A stretch of DNA of 64,000 bases, taken from contig MLPZ01000005.1 of NCBI GenBank assembly GCA_001885315.1, positions 1-64,000 of the forward strand. The letters are read 5' to 3'. Shown here in pieces: positions 6,684 to 14,573 of this stretch. Numbering within the stretch: the first letter of the stretch is position 1; each line of letters opens with the position of its first letter. This DNA is from Treponema sp. CETP13 (lineage in GTDB: Bacteria; Spirochaetota; Spirochaetia; Treponematales; Treponemataceae). Below the pieces are notes generated by a model that was given only the letters and a program-made list of their open reading frames with translations, was not told the DNA's origin and did not search any database. The position numbers and the translations under genes are program-made.

Positions 6684-8843
6684 GTGAAGTATTATCAACA
6701 GCTTGATGAAACCGATTGTGGGGCAGCTTGCCTTGCTATGATTGCATCATATTACAAAAAACACAAATCTATCACTTCTATTCGTGAGATTGCAGGTACC
6801 GATAAAAATGGTACTAATCTAGTCGGGATGGTTCAAGCTGCTCAAACAATGGGGTTTTCTACTCATGCCCTCAAGGGCAATAAAGATGCTTTAACAAAGG
6901 AGCTCCCCTTTCCGTTTATTGCTCATGTTGCTATAAAACATAATGATCTTATTTTGCAGCACTTTGTCGTTATAAATAAAATAGCAAATAATAAAATTGA
7001 AATCTGGGATCCAGATGAAACAAAAAAAATATATAAGCTTAATATTGATAAATTTGAAAAAATATGGACTGGTTATGTTCTTTTTCTTTCTCCAAATCAT
7101 AATTTTAAACAAACTAACGAGAAAGGCAATTTACTTATAAAATTTTTACCATTAATGAAGCCGTATAAAAATTTATTAATCATGGCCTGTTTTGCTTCTC
7201 TTATTTTAGTTATTTTTGGCATCCTTTCAGCTTTATACACCCGGTATATTATTGATGAAGTTTTGTTTTCGCAGGCAAAATTTACTCTCGCGGCTATTTC
7301 TGTAGGTATGTTAGTTATTATTGTTTTACAAGCAGTAATGGGAGCTGTTCGTAAAATCTTACTTACTCATTTTGCCTATAAAATAGACTTAAATCTTGTC
7401 TTTTCTTATTTTACTCATGTATTTCATTTACCATTACATTTTTTCGATTCAAGAAAAACAGGAGAAATTCTCTCTCGTATGCAAGATATTGGCAAGATAC
7501 AACAAACTCTTTCTCAGGGCGTAGTCTCCGTTATTATGGATACTGTTATGGTGCTTATTGTAGGTCCTGTTTTGTATGCAACCAATAAAACCTTATTTGG
7601 CATTATTATTGTTACCGTTCCGTTTTCTTCTGTAATATTATATGTCTATTCAAAATTATATAAAAAACAGTATAGAAAACTCATGGAAAATGCAGCTGAT
7701 GTTCAATCTTGTTTAGTCGAATCGGTAAATGGTGCTGCTACGGTTAAAGCTATGACGTGTGAGAGTACAACTATTGCAAATTATGAAAAACAGCAAATGG
7801 AAATGACCCGGACTGGTTGGAAAGCAGCACATTTGCAAATCTACCAGTCAATGTTTACAGAACTTATTAAGCAAATAAGTACAATAGTTATATTTTGGGT
7901 AGGAAGTTTGCTTATTATAAAAGGGAATTTAAGCATAGGAACCCTTATCAGTTTTACTGCTCTTGCAGGGTATTTTACAAACCCATTGCAGAGGCTTGTA
8001 AATTTACAAGCAGAATTACAAGAAGCTTTTGTTGCAGCGGATCGTTTAGGAGAAATCCTAGAATTAGAAGTTGAACAAGATGATAAAAGCAGATTGTTAC
8101 AGCCTGACCATTTTTATGGAAAAATAGAATGTACTGATGTGGCTTTTAGATATGGTACCCGAAGACCGGTATATGAACAGTTAAGCTTTTCTATTAATGC
8201 AGGAGAGCGAGTAGCTTTTGTTGGGCCTTCTGGATGTGGTAAAACAACTCTTGTTAAATTATTGCTAAAATTTTATGAATCAGAAAAAGGGAAAATATCC
8301 TTTGACAATCATGATATACGTGATTTAGATGCATATTACCTTCGCTCTCATGTAGGATACGTACCACAAGAAATATATTTGTTTTCTGGCACCATTGCAG
8401 ATAATATTGCACTTCATAAAGCTGATGCTACTCTCGAGGAAATTGCAACAGCAGCGATAAAAGCAGGGGCTGATGAATTTATAGAAAAACTTCCAGAACG
8501 ATATAATACTGTGATTGGAGAGCGAGGGGCAGATCTTTCTGGTGGAGAGCGCCAACGGTTAGCTTTAGCTCGAGCTATAGTAGGTGATCCAGATATATTA
8601 ATTTTGGATGAAGCAACAAGTAATTTAGATTCTGTTTCAGAGCAACTTATAAAAACTACAATAGAAAATATGAAAGAGAAACAGCTTACAACTATTATTA
8701 TTGCACATAGACTTTCTACGGTTATCGATTGTGACAAAATATTTGTTATGGATAAAGGCTCTATTGTACAAGTTGGAACACATGAAGACTTAAAAAAGGA
8801 AGAAGGTTTGTATCGCCAATTGTGGCAAGGGGTATTAGTATAA
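6684..8843 (+). CDS. C39-peptidase ABC exporter for double-glycine peptides
   Basis: A 719-residue PCAT-type protein. Residues 1-130 are a peptidase C39 domain with Cys12 in DETDCGAACL, His93 in QHFVVI and Asp109 in WDPD, the catalytic triad. Five or six membrane helices follow, then a nucleotide-binding domain with Walker A GPSGCGKTT (about 513), signature LSGGERQRLALARA (about 618) and Walker B ILILDEAT. The family cuts leader peptides after a Gly-Gly motif and exports the core. Two such precursors lie downstream, and HlyD/TolC partners at 13406 and 14574 would carry the product across the outer membrane. The start is GTG; the Shine-Dalgarno match is weak. Confidence 0.92.
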   Translation: MKYYQQLDETDCGAACLAMIASYYKKHKSITSIREIAGTDKNGTNLVGMVQAAQTMGFSTHALKGNKDALTKELPFPFIAHVAIKHNDLILQHFVVINKIANNKIEIWDPDETKKIYKLNIDKFEKIWTGYVLFLSPNHNFKQTNEKGNLLIKFLPLMKPYKNLLIMACFASLILVIFGILSALYTRYIIDEVLFSQAKFTLAAISVGMLVIIVLQAVMGAVRKILLTHFAYKIDLNLVFSYFTHVFHLPLHFFDSRKTGEILSRMQDIGKIQQTLSQGVVSVIMDTVMVLIVGPVLYATNKTLFGIIIVTVPFSSVILYVYSKLYKKQYRKLMENAADVQSCLVESVNGAATVKAMTCESTTIANYEKQQMEMTRTGWKAAHLQIYQSMFTELIKQISTIVIFWVGSLLIIKGNLSIGTLISFTALAGYFTNPLQRLVNLQAELQEAFVAADRLGEILELEVEQDDKSRLLQPDHFYGKIECTDVAFRYGTRRPVYEQLSFSINAGERVAFVGPSGCGKTTLVKLLLKFYESEKGKISFDNHDIRDLDAYYLRSHVGYVPQEIYLFSGTIADNIALHKADATLEEIATAAIKAGADEFIEKLPERYNTVIGERGADLSGGERQRLALARAIVGDPDILILDEATSNLDSVSEQLIKTTIENMKEKQLTTIIIAHRLSTVIDCDKIFVMDKGSIVQVGTHEDLKKEEGLYRQLWQGVLV

Positions 8844-8845
8844 AA

Positions 8846-9050
8846 TTTTTACAAGTTATTATCCGCGGTAGTAGCTTGTTAAAAATATGTCTTCGTCGAA
8901 GGCAAAATGTCAGCATAGTACGCAAATACTACACTGACAGCGGTAATTTGCAGTTACGCAAAGCAACGTACTGTAAATATACTGCATAAATTAAATTCTT
9001 CCAATAAAAAAAGTATTGGAAGAGACTAGGAGTTTGTTATGACAAACGAA
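8846..9050 (+). repeat. Duplicated 205-bp peptide leader, copy A
   Basis: It matches 10791-10995 without gaps and with about six substitutions, and covers the upstream region plus the first four codons (MTNE) of the precursor gene. It begins 3 nt after the exporter stop. Inside are a hairpin at 8908-8939 (TGTCAG and TAGTA pairing with TACTA and CTGACA), another at about 8998-9022 just before the ribosome-binding site, and a possible promoter (TTACGC 8954-8959, TATACT 8978-8983). It may be a regulatory leader RNA, a recombination cassette edge, or both. Confidence 0.8.
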
Positions 9051-9197
9051 ATTGCAAAGAAAGAAGAAAATGGGTTTTCTACACTTAAAAGTGAAGAATT
9101 ATTTGACATTGAAGGTGGCGGAGATATTACTATTGGACCTACTACTGGCCCTGATGGAAATCCTGGTATTAGCATTAAAGGAAAGATTAATAAATAA
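9039..9197 (+). CDS. Double-glycine leader peptide, precursor 1
   Basis: This 52-codon gene has AGGAG ending 7 nt before the ATG. The leader reads LKSEELFDIEGG, the hydrophobic/acidic pattern recognised by C39 peptidases, with cleavage expected after Gly27 (a third Gly follows). The predicted core of about 25 residues is hydrophilic and rich in Gly and Pro (ITIGPTTGPDGNPGISIKG), with no Cys and no aromatic residue. That is unlike pore-forming class II bacteriocins; a signalling peptide or an unusual modified peptide is possible. No lanthionine or other recognised modification enzyme is nearby. The first four codons match precursor 2. Confidence 0.8.
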   Translation: MTNEIAKKEENGFSTLKSEELFDIEGGGDITIGPTTGPDGNPGISIKGKINK

Positions 9198-9202
9198 TTA
9201 AG

Positions 9203-9239
9203 TAAAAGCGATGTATAAAGATTTTATGCATCGCTTTTA
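9203..9239 (+). terminator. Hairpin terminator after precursor 1
   Basis: TAAAAGCGATG (9203-9213) pairs with CATCGCTTTTA (9229-9239), and the inner bases extend the stem to about 17 bp. Four T residues end the stem and AT-rich sequence follows. It would separate abundant precursor transcript from the downstream genes. Confidence 0.65.
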
Positions 9240-9265
9240 TCTAAATAATATGAAGGAATACAATT

Positions 9266-10237
9266 ATGAAGCAAAAAAATTTATACATAGTTAATTTTAT
9301 TGTGATTTTAACTATTTTTATTATGTCATGTAAATCGGCTCCAGAACATACTACTAGTATTGATAAAAACTTTGAACCAACCGGCCTGATTGTAATTCCC
9401 TTTACGTATAATAGTGATGAATATATGCCTGTTTTTACTATGTCGAATAGTGACGGGGTAAAATTGCGTTTGTGTTTTGATAGTGGAAACTCGTGTTGTT
9501 TTATTAGTAAAAAGGGTATTGAAAAAGTTGGTAGTAATGAAAAAGAAATGGAAAGTGGTATATTTAAGCAGTTATTAGAAAAATATCCTGAGCAAAAAGA
9601 ATCTTTTTTAAGAAAAAAAGCAAAAAAAATGATAAAGGAAGGTAAATGTGGATGGACTTTTGACAGTTTAATTAAAGACAATTATAAAGTAGAAAATCGT
9701 TATTTTCAATATAGATCTAATTTTATAAAAGAAACTAATATAGATGGTTTAATTGGTTTGTCTTTTTTTGGAGATTGTAAAAATGTTGTAATAGATTATG
9801 TCCATCAAGTAATAGAAATTGATGCAGAAACTCTTGAAGGAAATAAATGGTCAATGACTAAAGTTCCCGATTTAGATTTATATAAAACACAAATTAGTGT
9901 TAATGGTATTGAACAATATGCTCTGATAGATACCGGTGCTAAACAAATGGCAATTCGAAAAAATTATACTGAGCCTGATACGATGTTGGACAAAGACAAA
10001 GTTGATTTTATTTACAATGGTAGTGCAGGTCTATCTTTTCCTTGGGTTTCTAACACGACTTTTGAATTCGTAAATATTCAAAAAAGATTATCTGCTTATA
10101 AATCAACAAACTTTTTAATGCATGCATCGGGTTTTGGGAAACGATGTGCGTATGTTTATAATTTGCTTGGTTATCCATTTTTTTGTGATACACGTATTCA
10201 ATTTGACTTTAAGAACAGCCAGTTTATTATTGAATAA
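9266..10237 (+). CDS. Two-lobed aspartyl protease-like lipoprotein
   Basis: A 323-residue protein with an N-terminal signal and lipobox IMSC (Cys22). Two retropepsin-like halves are visible. The first has FDSG (Asp72) followed by IDGLIGLSFF (159-168); the second has IDTG (Asp222) followed by LGYPFF (301-306). Each half thus has a catalytic D-S/T-G and the later hydrophobic-Gly turn, the plan of a single-chain pepsin-like enzyme. It should sit on the outer membrane or periplasmic face. Position between two precursor genes suggests peptide maturation, degradation or self-protection, all inferred. Confidence 0.7.
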   Translation: MKQKNLYIVNFIVILTIFIMSCKSAPEHTTSIDKNFEPTGLIVIPFTYNSDEYMPVFTMSNSDGVKLRLCFDSGNSCCFISKKGIEKVGSNEKEMESGIFKQLLEKYPEQKESFLRKKAKKMIKEGKCGWTFDSLIKDNYKVENRYFQYRSNFIKETNIDGLIGLSFFGDCKNVVIDYVHQVIEIDAETLEGNKWSMTKVPDLDLYKTQISVNGIEQYALIDTGAKQMAIRKNYTEPDTMLDKDKVDFIYNGSAGLSFPWVSNTTFEFVNIQKRLSAYKSTNFLMHASGFGKRCAYVYNLLGYPFFCDTRIQFDFKNSQFIIE

Positions 10238-10249
10238 GGAGAGTTTGTT

Positions 10250-10783
10250 ATGAGTTATTCAATAGAACCTGCATTTACCGTAACAAAAGAGTTGTCAAGA
10301 CAATTAATAAAAGTAAGCACGCAAGCTAAAAACCAATGGTTTTTTCCCGAAGGTGGATTTTCAAGTAATAGCCTTGATCATATAGGTGACATGTGGGTAC
10401 ATGAGAATTTTGTGGTTATAAGTGATACTGAAATTATAGCTTATTTTGAAGGCCAATGGGCAAGACCTTTGAATATTCTTCTTAATTTTAGATTAATACT
10501 TTTAGATGAAAAAAAAAGCTTTTTTGCCTGTAAAGCATTTTTTCAATATTTAGAGTATTTATTTGTTTCGCGAGGATGTGATGTTTTTAATTGGAGTGTT
10601 GCGACTGAGAATAGGCATGCTTATTTGTTATATGAAAAATTTGTGAAAAAAAATTGTGGTCACATAGTTGGAAGAAGAACAAGGAGTTTACAAAGTTATT
10701 GCGGGAAGATAAGCGATTCTGTTTTATATGAGATATCAAAAGAAGAATATTTTGATTGGAAAGATAGCAATCAGAGAAAATAA
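10250..10783 (+). CDS. GNAT-like N-acetyltransferase of peptide locus
   Basis: A 177-residue protein with a GNAT-like layout; the best-matching part is NWSVATENRHAYLLYEKFVKK (about 118-138), resembling the conserved motif B and C-terminal helix. The acetyl-CoA loop is not canonical, so the family call is moderate. It lies 12 bp after the protease gene with a good ribosome-binding site (AAGGAGA) and ends 8 bp before leader copy B. Possible substrates are a precursor peptide or an immunity target; nothing in the sequence decides this. Confidence 0.6.
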   Translation: MSYSIEPAFTVTKELSRQLIKVSTQAKNQWFFPEGGFSSNSLDHIGDMWVHENFVVISDTEIIAYFEGQWARPLNILLNFRLILLDEKKSFFACKAFFQYLEYLFVSRGCDVFNWSVATENRHAYLLYEKFVKKNCGHIVGRRTRSLQSYCGKISDSVLYEISKEEYFDWKDSNQRK

Positions 10784-10790
10784 TATAGTT

Positions 10791-10995
10791 TTTTTACTAG
10801 TTATTATCCGCGGTAGTAGCTTGTTAAAAATATGTCTTCGTCGAAGGCAAAATGTCAGCATAGTACGCAAATACTACACTGACAGCGGTAATTTGCAGTT
10901 ACGCAAAACAACGTATTGTAAATATACTGCATAAATTAACTTATTCCAATAAAAAAAGTATTAGAAGAGACTAGGAGTTTGTTATGACAAACGAA
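10791..10995 (+). repeat. Duplicated 205-bp peptide leader, copy B
   Basis: Gapless partner of 8846-9050. The main hairpin is conserved at 10853-10884. The hairpin next to the ribosome-binding site is weakened by two substitutions. The matching segment ends after codon 4 of precursor 2. Confidence 0.8.
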
Positions 10996-11214
10996 TTATG
11001 TATTAATGGATTTTCAGCAGTGTCTGAGGATGAAATGATGGTTATTGATGGTGGTGGTTGGATTTCTTTTGCATGTGGTGTATTAGGTGGAGTAGTTGGT
11101 ATTGTTTGTACTGCAGAAACTGCAAATCCTGTTACTATTATGGGAGCGACATCTGTTGGTGTTCTTGCAGGCATTACGATTGGTGATAATCTCGAAAATG
11201 CTCTTGAAAATTAA
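10984..11214 (+). CDS. Double-glycine leader peptide, precursor 2
   Basis: A 76-residue precursor. The leader ends in VSEDEMMVIDGG (Gly23-Gly24), a standard C39 cleavage site. The core of about 52 residues is hydrophobic and Gly/Ala/Val-rich (WISFACGVLGGVVGIVC, later GVLAGITIGDN), has two Cys ten residues apart that could form a disulfide, and has repeated small-residue spacing. These are features of class II, membrane-active bacteriocins. It shares the 205-bp leader and first codons with precursor 1 but nothing in the core. Ribosome-binding site AGGAG. Confidence 0.82.
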   Translation: MTNELCINGFSAVSEDEMMVIDGGGWISFACGVLGGVVGIVCTAETANPVTIMGATSVGVLAGITIGDNLENALEN

Positions 11215-11240
11215 TTAATATTTATTAGCTTATTCTAGTT

Positions 11241-11278
11241 ACTATGGTAATAGTTTTTTTTATTGCTATTACCATAGT
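11241..11278 (+). terminator. Hairpin after precursor 2
   Basis: ACTATGGTAATAG (11241-11253) pairs perfectly with CTATTACCATAGT (11266-11278) over 13 bp. The loop is T-rich but no T-run follows on the plus strand, so it could be a terminator, an mRNA-stabilising hairpin or an attenuator. Confidence 0.5.
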
Positions 11279-11291
11279 TAAAAAAAGTGAA

Positions 11292-11675
11292 ATGAAAATT
11301 ATGTTCAAAAAGATGGGGCTAAAGTATTTAAATTTGAAATTTTGTCTTTTATCAATAAGCTTGCTGCTTTTTGCTGTTCTTCCAATAGGAGCAACACAGA
11401 TTGCATCGGGAGAGGATGTTCAAGTTATAAAAACTGAACATTTTGATTTTATATTTGAAATAAAATCTAGTAATACGGCACAAGTTCTTGCGAATGTTGC
11501 AGAGGGTTATTATTCTGAAATTACAAATAAACTGAAACAGCCCGATATGGATTTACATCTTCCTGTTGTAATTTCAAATGATACTGATTATCTAAATGGA
11601 TATTTTACATCGAATTTGTATAATCGTATTGAATCTTGGAGTCCAAATTTTTTATTTTCCATTCAAAAAAAATGA
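11292..11675 (+). pseudogene. Truncated exported peptidase-MA-like protein
   Basis: A 127-codon frame (ATG 11292 chosen; earlier codons run through the hairpin) with a signal peptide (CLLSISLLLFAVLPIGA) and then a segment resembling the N-terminal part of peptidase MA-like surface proteins, for example TEHFDFIFE, VAEGYYSEI and LPVVISNDTDYLNGYF followed by YNRI. Known relatives continue to a zinc-binding HExxH and are several hundred residues longer. Here the frame ends soon after, in unrelated residues (FLFSIQKK). It is most likely a 5' fragment left by recombination, but a short functional protein cannot be excluded. Confidence 0.5.
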
Positions 11676-11750
11676 AAACAAATTTGCTATAACGGCTAAA
11701 TTGGGAATCTAACATGTTAGTTTTACGAGTAGATACAAAAGGAGATTCTA

Positions 11751-12884
11751 ATGAAAGTGAGTAAAAATTGTTGTTTTGCAGTAATTGCTATTGCAAGTGT
11801 ATTATTGGGGTTTAGTAGTTGTAGTTCTACAAAACTTATAACAAAAAATGAATTGCCTAAAATGACAGAGACAGATGGATTTCTTGTAGTTCAACTTGAA
11901 TGCAATAAAAAAGATGATTGTAGCCTTGTTTTGTGGAATACGAGTGATATAAAAGAAGAGAGAATTAATTCCTATGCTAAAACAGTTAAAAGTGTGCGAT
12001 TAGATTCTGGCAAAAATTTGTATTTGTATAAAATCCCTGCTGGAGAATATGCATTTAAATATTTTAAAGTAGGAAATAAAATAAATCTTGCAATGGAAAC
12101 AGTTCCTATTAAAGTGGCTGTTGGCGAAATTGTGTATGTGGGTGATTTTAATATAGAAATTATCGATGGAAATTATTTAAAACCAACCGGTAATTATTCT
12201 GTTAAATCTAATTTTGATTCTTGCAAAGTAAGACTACAAAAAGAATTTTCACAAATAGCTGCAAAGTATAAAATTATTGATGGTAGTTGCAATTATACCG
12301 GTGAAAAAAAAGCTATGTCGCGAATCAATTTTATTACAAAAATTATTTCTCCTACCTCTCAAATTTTATCGGATGGACACTTTGCATATCCTTTGCCACC
12401 CAAATATCAGATTTCAGTAGATTATGCAGAAATGGGATATCAGTATGTTGCTAACAAATCGGTAGCTTTCCCTTTGGAAAATCGTTGGCTATTGGATTCT
12501 TTTACTGCATTATGTGTAGGTTTAGAAGCCCTAACATTCGATTCAGATACTCAGAGTGAAACTGAACACAACTTTGATATTCTAATGTCACTCGGTAGTC
12601 GTTATTATAGTCTTCCCTTGAACGAGGACAATTCGTGGGGCTTTTATTCGAGTGGATATCCTTTGTACAAAGAATCGCTTAATGATTGTTTAGATAAAAA
12701 CTTTAAATGGAATATTGCGTATGAGTGTGGGCTTAGTTTTATGCTTTCTCCTGCAAAAATGTTAGATATTGCTATTGGTATGAGTGAAAACGATATTATT
12801 AGTTCGACTAATTCCGAAGACTATTTGGATAATACTAACTTTTTTATAAGTGCTAAAGTTGGTCACGGAAAGGCGCAACAATAA
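11751..12884 (+). CDS. Lipoprotein of peptide locus, unknown function
   Basis: A 377-residue protein with a type II signal peptide (ASVLLGFSSC, lipidated Cys near residue 24). An N-terminal beta-rich module contains a DUF2846-like LYLYKIPAGEYAFKYF stretch (about 88-103). The remainder is not recognised; its C-terminus (NFFISAKVGHG) resembles outer-membrane beta strands. Good ribosome-binding site (AGGAG). Position before the GyrI-like gene and the export genes suggests an envelope role, such as immunity or support of secretion. No enzyme motif is visible. Confidence 0.6.
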   Translation: MKVSKNCCFAVIAIASVLLGFSSCSSTKLITKNELPKMTETDGFLVVQLECNKKDDCSLVLWNTSDIKEERINSYAKTVKSVRLDSGKNLYLYKIPAGEYAFKYFKVGNKINLAMETVPIKVAVGEIVYVGDFNIEIIDGNYLKPTGNYSVKSNFDSCKVRLQKEFSQIAAKYKIIDGSCNYTGEKKAMSRINFITKIISPTSQILSDGHFAYPLPPKYQISVDYAEMGYQYVANKSVAFPLENRWLLDSFTALCVGLEALTFDSDTQSETEHNFDILMSLGSRYYSLPLNEDNSWGFYSSGYPLYKESLNDCLDKNFKWNIAYECGLSFMLSPAKMLDIAIGMSENDIISSTNSEDYLDNTNFFISAKVGHGKAQQ

Positions 12885-12906
12885 AATACAATTTAAAACA
12901 TAAAAA

Positions 12907-12915
12907 GGGGGGGGG
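12907..12915 (+). repeat. G9 homopolymer tract before start codon
   Basis: Nine consecutive G residues end 1 nt before the ATG at 12917, in the place of the ribosome-binding site. In this AT-rich window such a run stands out. Slipped-strand length changes would alter ribosome-binding-site spacing; poly-G tracts upstream of Treponema pallidum tpr genes are known to vary in this way. Confidence 0.6.
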
Positions 12916-12916
12916 C

Positions 12917-13393
12917 ATGCAAATAGTTGCTAATAAAGAGTTACATTTATTAAATGTAATTTCACTACGTAAAAAAATGACACAAATTGAATTAGGGAAA
13001 GAGTCTCAAAATATCAAAAAATTATTTGATGAGAATAATCTTTCTGTAAAAAGTATTACGTCAGTAACTTATAGTGTGACAAAAGGACAAGATGAGAAAC
13101 CCTTACTTGATATAGAGTTACTAGTAGAAGGTGTTGCAAATAAAATACCAGATATTTCTTTGGCTGAATATGTTGTAAAACCTGAAATTAAAATTGTAAA
13201 TGCTCTTTATGTTGACTATGAAGGTTCTGCACGTGAAATTCAAACAGCTTATAACACAATAAATGCATATATAGCTGAACATAAATTACAGCCAATAACA
13301 CCTGCTTATAGTGTTTCGCAAAATCCATTTACAAGTAAACCAGAATCTGTTTGCATGGAAATATATGTTGGAATAAGTCCTAATGTTACATAA
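12917..13393 (+). CDS. GyrI-like / effector-binding domain protein
   Basis: A 158-residue soluble protein. The C-terminal half (YEGSAREIQTAYNTINAYI, then NPFTSKPESVCMEIYVGI) resembles GyrI-like effector-binding domains, which bind small molecules or sequester toxins. The N-terminal part is not recognised. It is encoded 12 bp upstream of the HlyD-like adaptor and is probably co-transcribed. A role in immunity or in binding the exported peptide is conceivable. The G9 tract abutting its start suggests variable translation. Confidence 0.55.
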   Translation: MQIVANKELHLLNVISLRKKMTQIELGKESQNIKKLFDENNLSVKSITSVTYSVTKGQDEKPLLDIELLVEGVANKIPDISLAEYVVKPEIKIVNALYVDYEGSAREIQTAYNTINAYIAEHKLQPITPAYSVSQNPFTSKPESVCMEIYVGISPNVT

Positions 13394-13405
13394 AGGATAG
13401 TTTAA

Positions 13406-14566
13406 ATGAAAGATGAAAAAGAAACGCTAGTGCATTATGAAGATCTAAAGCTACTCCCAAAAACACGTGATTTTTTTGATACGCAGACTTCAAAAGCTAT
13501 CCCTGTGTTTATAATTGTGTTGTTTGCTATTCTTGCAGGGTTTCTTATATGGGCAAGTTTTGCAAAGATGGATGATACGATAAAAGCAAATGCAATTTTA
13601 CGGCCGGTAGATACTATTTCTTCTTTACGATCTTTGGTAAGTGGTGAAATAGTAGAAAAGTACTATACGCAAAATGAACAGGTAAAAAAAGGACATCTTT
13701 TATTGAAAATAGATAATGTTTCTGAATCAATAAACCTTGAAAATTGTAAAATACAATTAAAAAAAATAATTGAAGAAATAGAAGAAGAAAACATATTAAT
13801 TGATTCTATAAATTCCTGTCAAAACAAAGCAGAAAAAAACAGTAATGCATGGGTTAAGGCTGAAACATATCTTGCTGAATATAATAGGCAGCAAAATGTT
13901 TTAGAACAGCAAAAACAGGCATTTCAACAAGAAGACAATATGCCTGAATCACTTCGAATACAACAAAAAATTGATGACTGTAAAGCCACTTTAGAGCAAT
14001 CAACCTTTTCTTTTTCTTCTTGGAAAAATGACCATATGATGCAAGCAACAAATTTGCTCAATAGTTTAAATAAGCAAAAACAATCTTTAGAATTACAAAT
14101 TGTTTCAAGTCAACGAACTATAAAAAATGCCAATTTGTATGCACCAATTGATGGTTATATAAATGAAATCATGCAATTAAACAGCGGAGATTTTGTAATA
14201 GCAGGAAATGAATTACTTCGTATTATTCCAGATGATGATAAAAACTTAAAAGTTGAAATTATTGTTGATGCGGCGCACATTGCTCGTATAAAAACGGGAC
14301 AAGAAGCAAAACTGCGGTTTCCAGGCTTGCCACCATCAACATTTGGGCAACTTTCGTCGTATATTACAATTATTCCTGCTGATATGATTATTGTTTCAAA
14401 TACACCTGTTTTTAATGTAGAAGCTGATGTTCCAAATCCTTATCTTGAATCGTTTAATGGTGAAAAAATACATCTACGATCAGGTATTAGTGCTGAAGCG
14501 CGTATAATTATTTCTCACGATACTGTGTTGCACATGATTCTGCGCAAGTTAGATTTCTTAAATTGA
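13406..14566 (+). CDS. HlyD-family periplasmic adaptor
   Basis: A 386-residue membrane fusion protein. It has a cytoplasmic N-terminus, one membrane helix (about 31-50, FIIVLFAILAGFLIWASF), a biotinyl-lipoyl-like half (LVSGEIVEKYYTQNEQVKKG), a coiled-coil hairpin (about 105-230), the second lipoyl half (LYAPIDGYINEIMQLNSGD) and a beta-barrel region (GQEAKLRFPGLP). It links the C39 exporter to the outer-membrane channel. A typical ribosome-binding site (AAGGA) precedes it and the TolC-like gene follows after 7 bp. Confidence 0.9.
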   Translation: MKDEKETLVHYEDLKLLPKTRDFFDTQTSKAIPVFIIVLFAILAGFLIWASFAKMDDTIKANAILRPVDTISSLRSLVSGEIVEKYYTQNEQVKKGHLLLKIDNVSESINLENCKIQLKKIIEEIEEENILIDSINSCQNKAEKNSNAWVKAETYLAEYNRQQNVLEQQKQAFQQEDNMPESLRIQQKIDDCKATLEQSTFSFSSWKNDHMMQATNLLNSLNKQKQSLELQIVSSQRTIKNANLYAPIDGYINEIMQLNSGDFVIAGNELLRIIPDDDKNLKVEIIVDAAHIARIKTGQEAKLRFPGLPPSTFGQLSSYITIIPADMIIVSNTPVFNVEADVPNPYLESFNGEKIHLRSGISAEARIIISHDTVLHMILRKLDFLN

Positions 14567-14573
14567 GTGGTAT

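Noticed and set aside
8846-9050. Possible integron attC site (considered because Treponema integrons are known)
   Set aside because: Hairpins are present, but the paired R and L core motifs (GTTRRRY and RYYYAAC) are not convincingly arranged, and no integron integrase is in the window.
10728-10934. Open frame of 68 codons spanning the end of the GNAT gene and leader copy B
   Set aside because: It overlaps the GNAT end in another frame and the 205-bp repeat. The same region in copy A has stop codons, so it is not a conserved coding sequence.
10984-11214. Lanthipeptide or other modified RiPP
   Set aside because: No LanM, LanBC, YcaO, or radical SAM gene lies in or near the locus. The radical SAM gene at 62944 is of a different group and far away.
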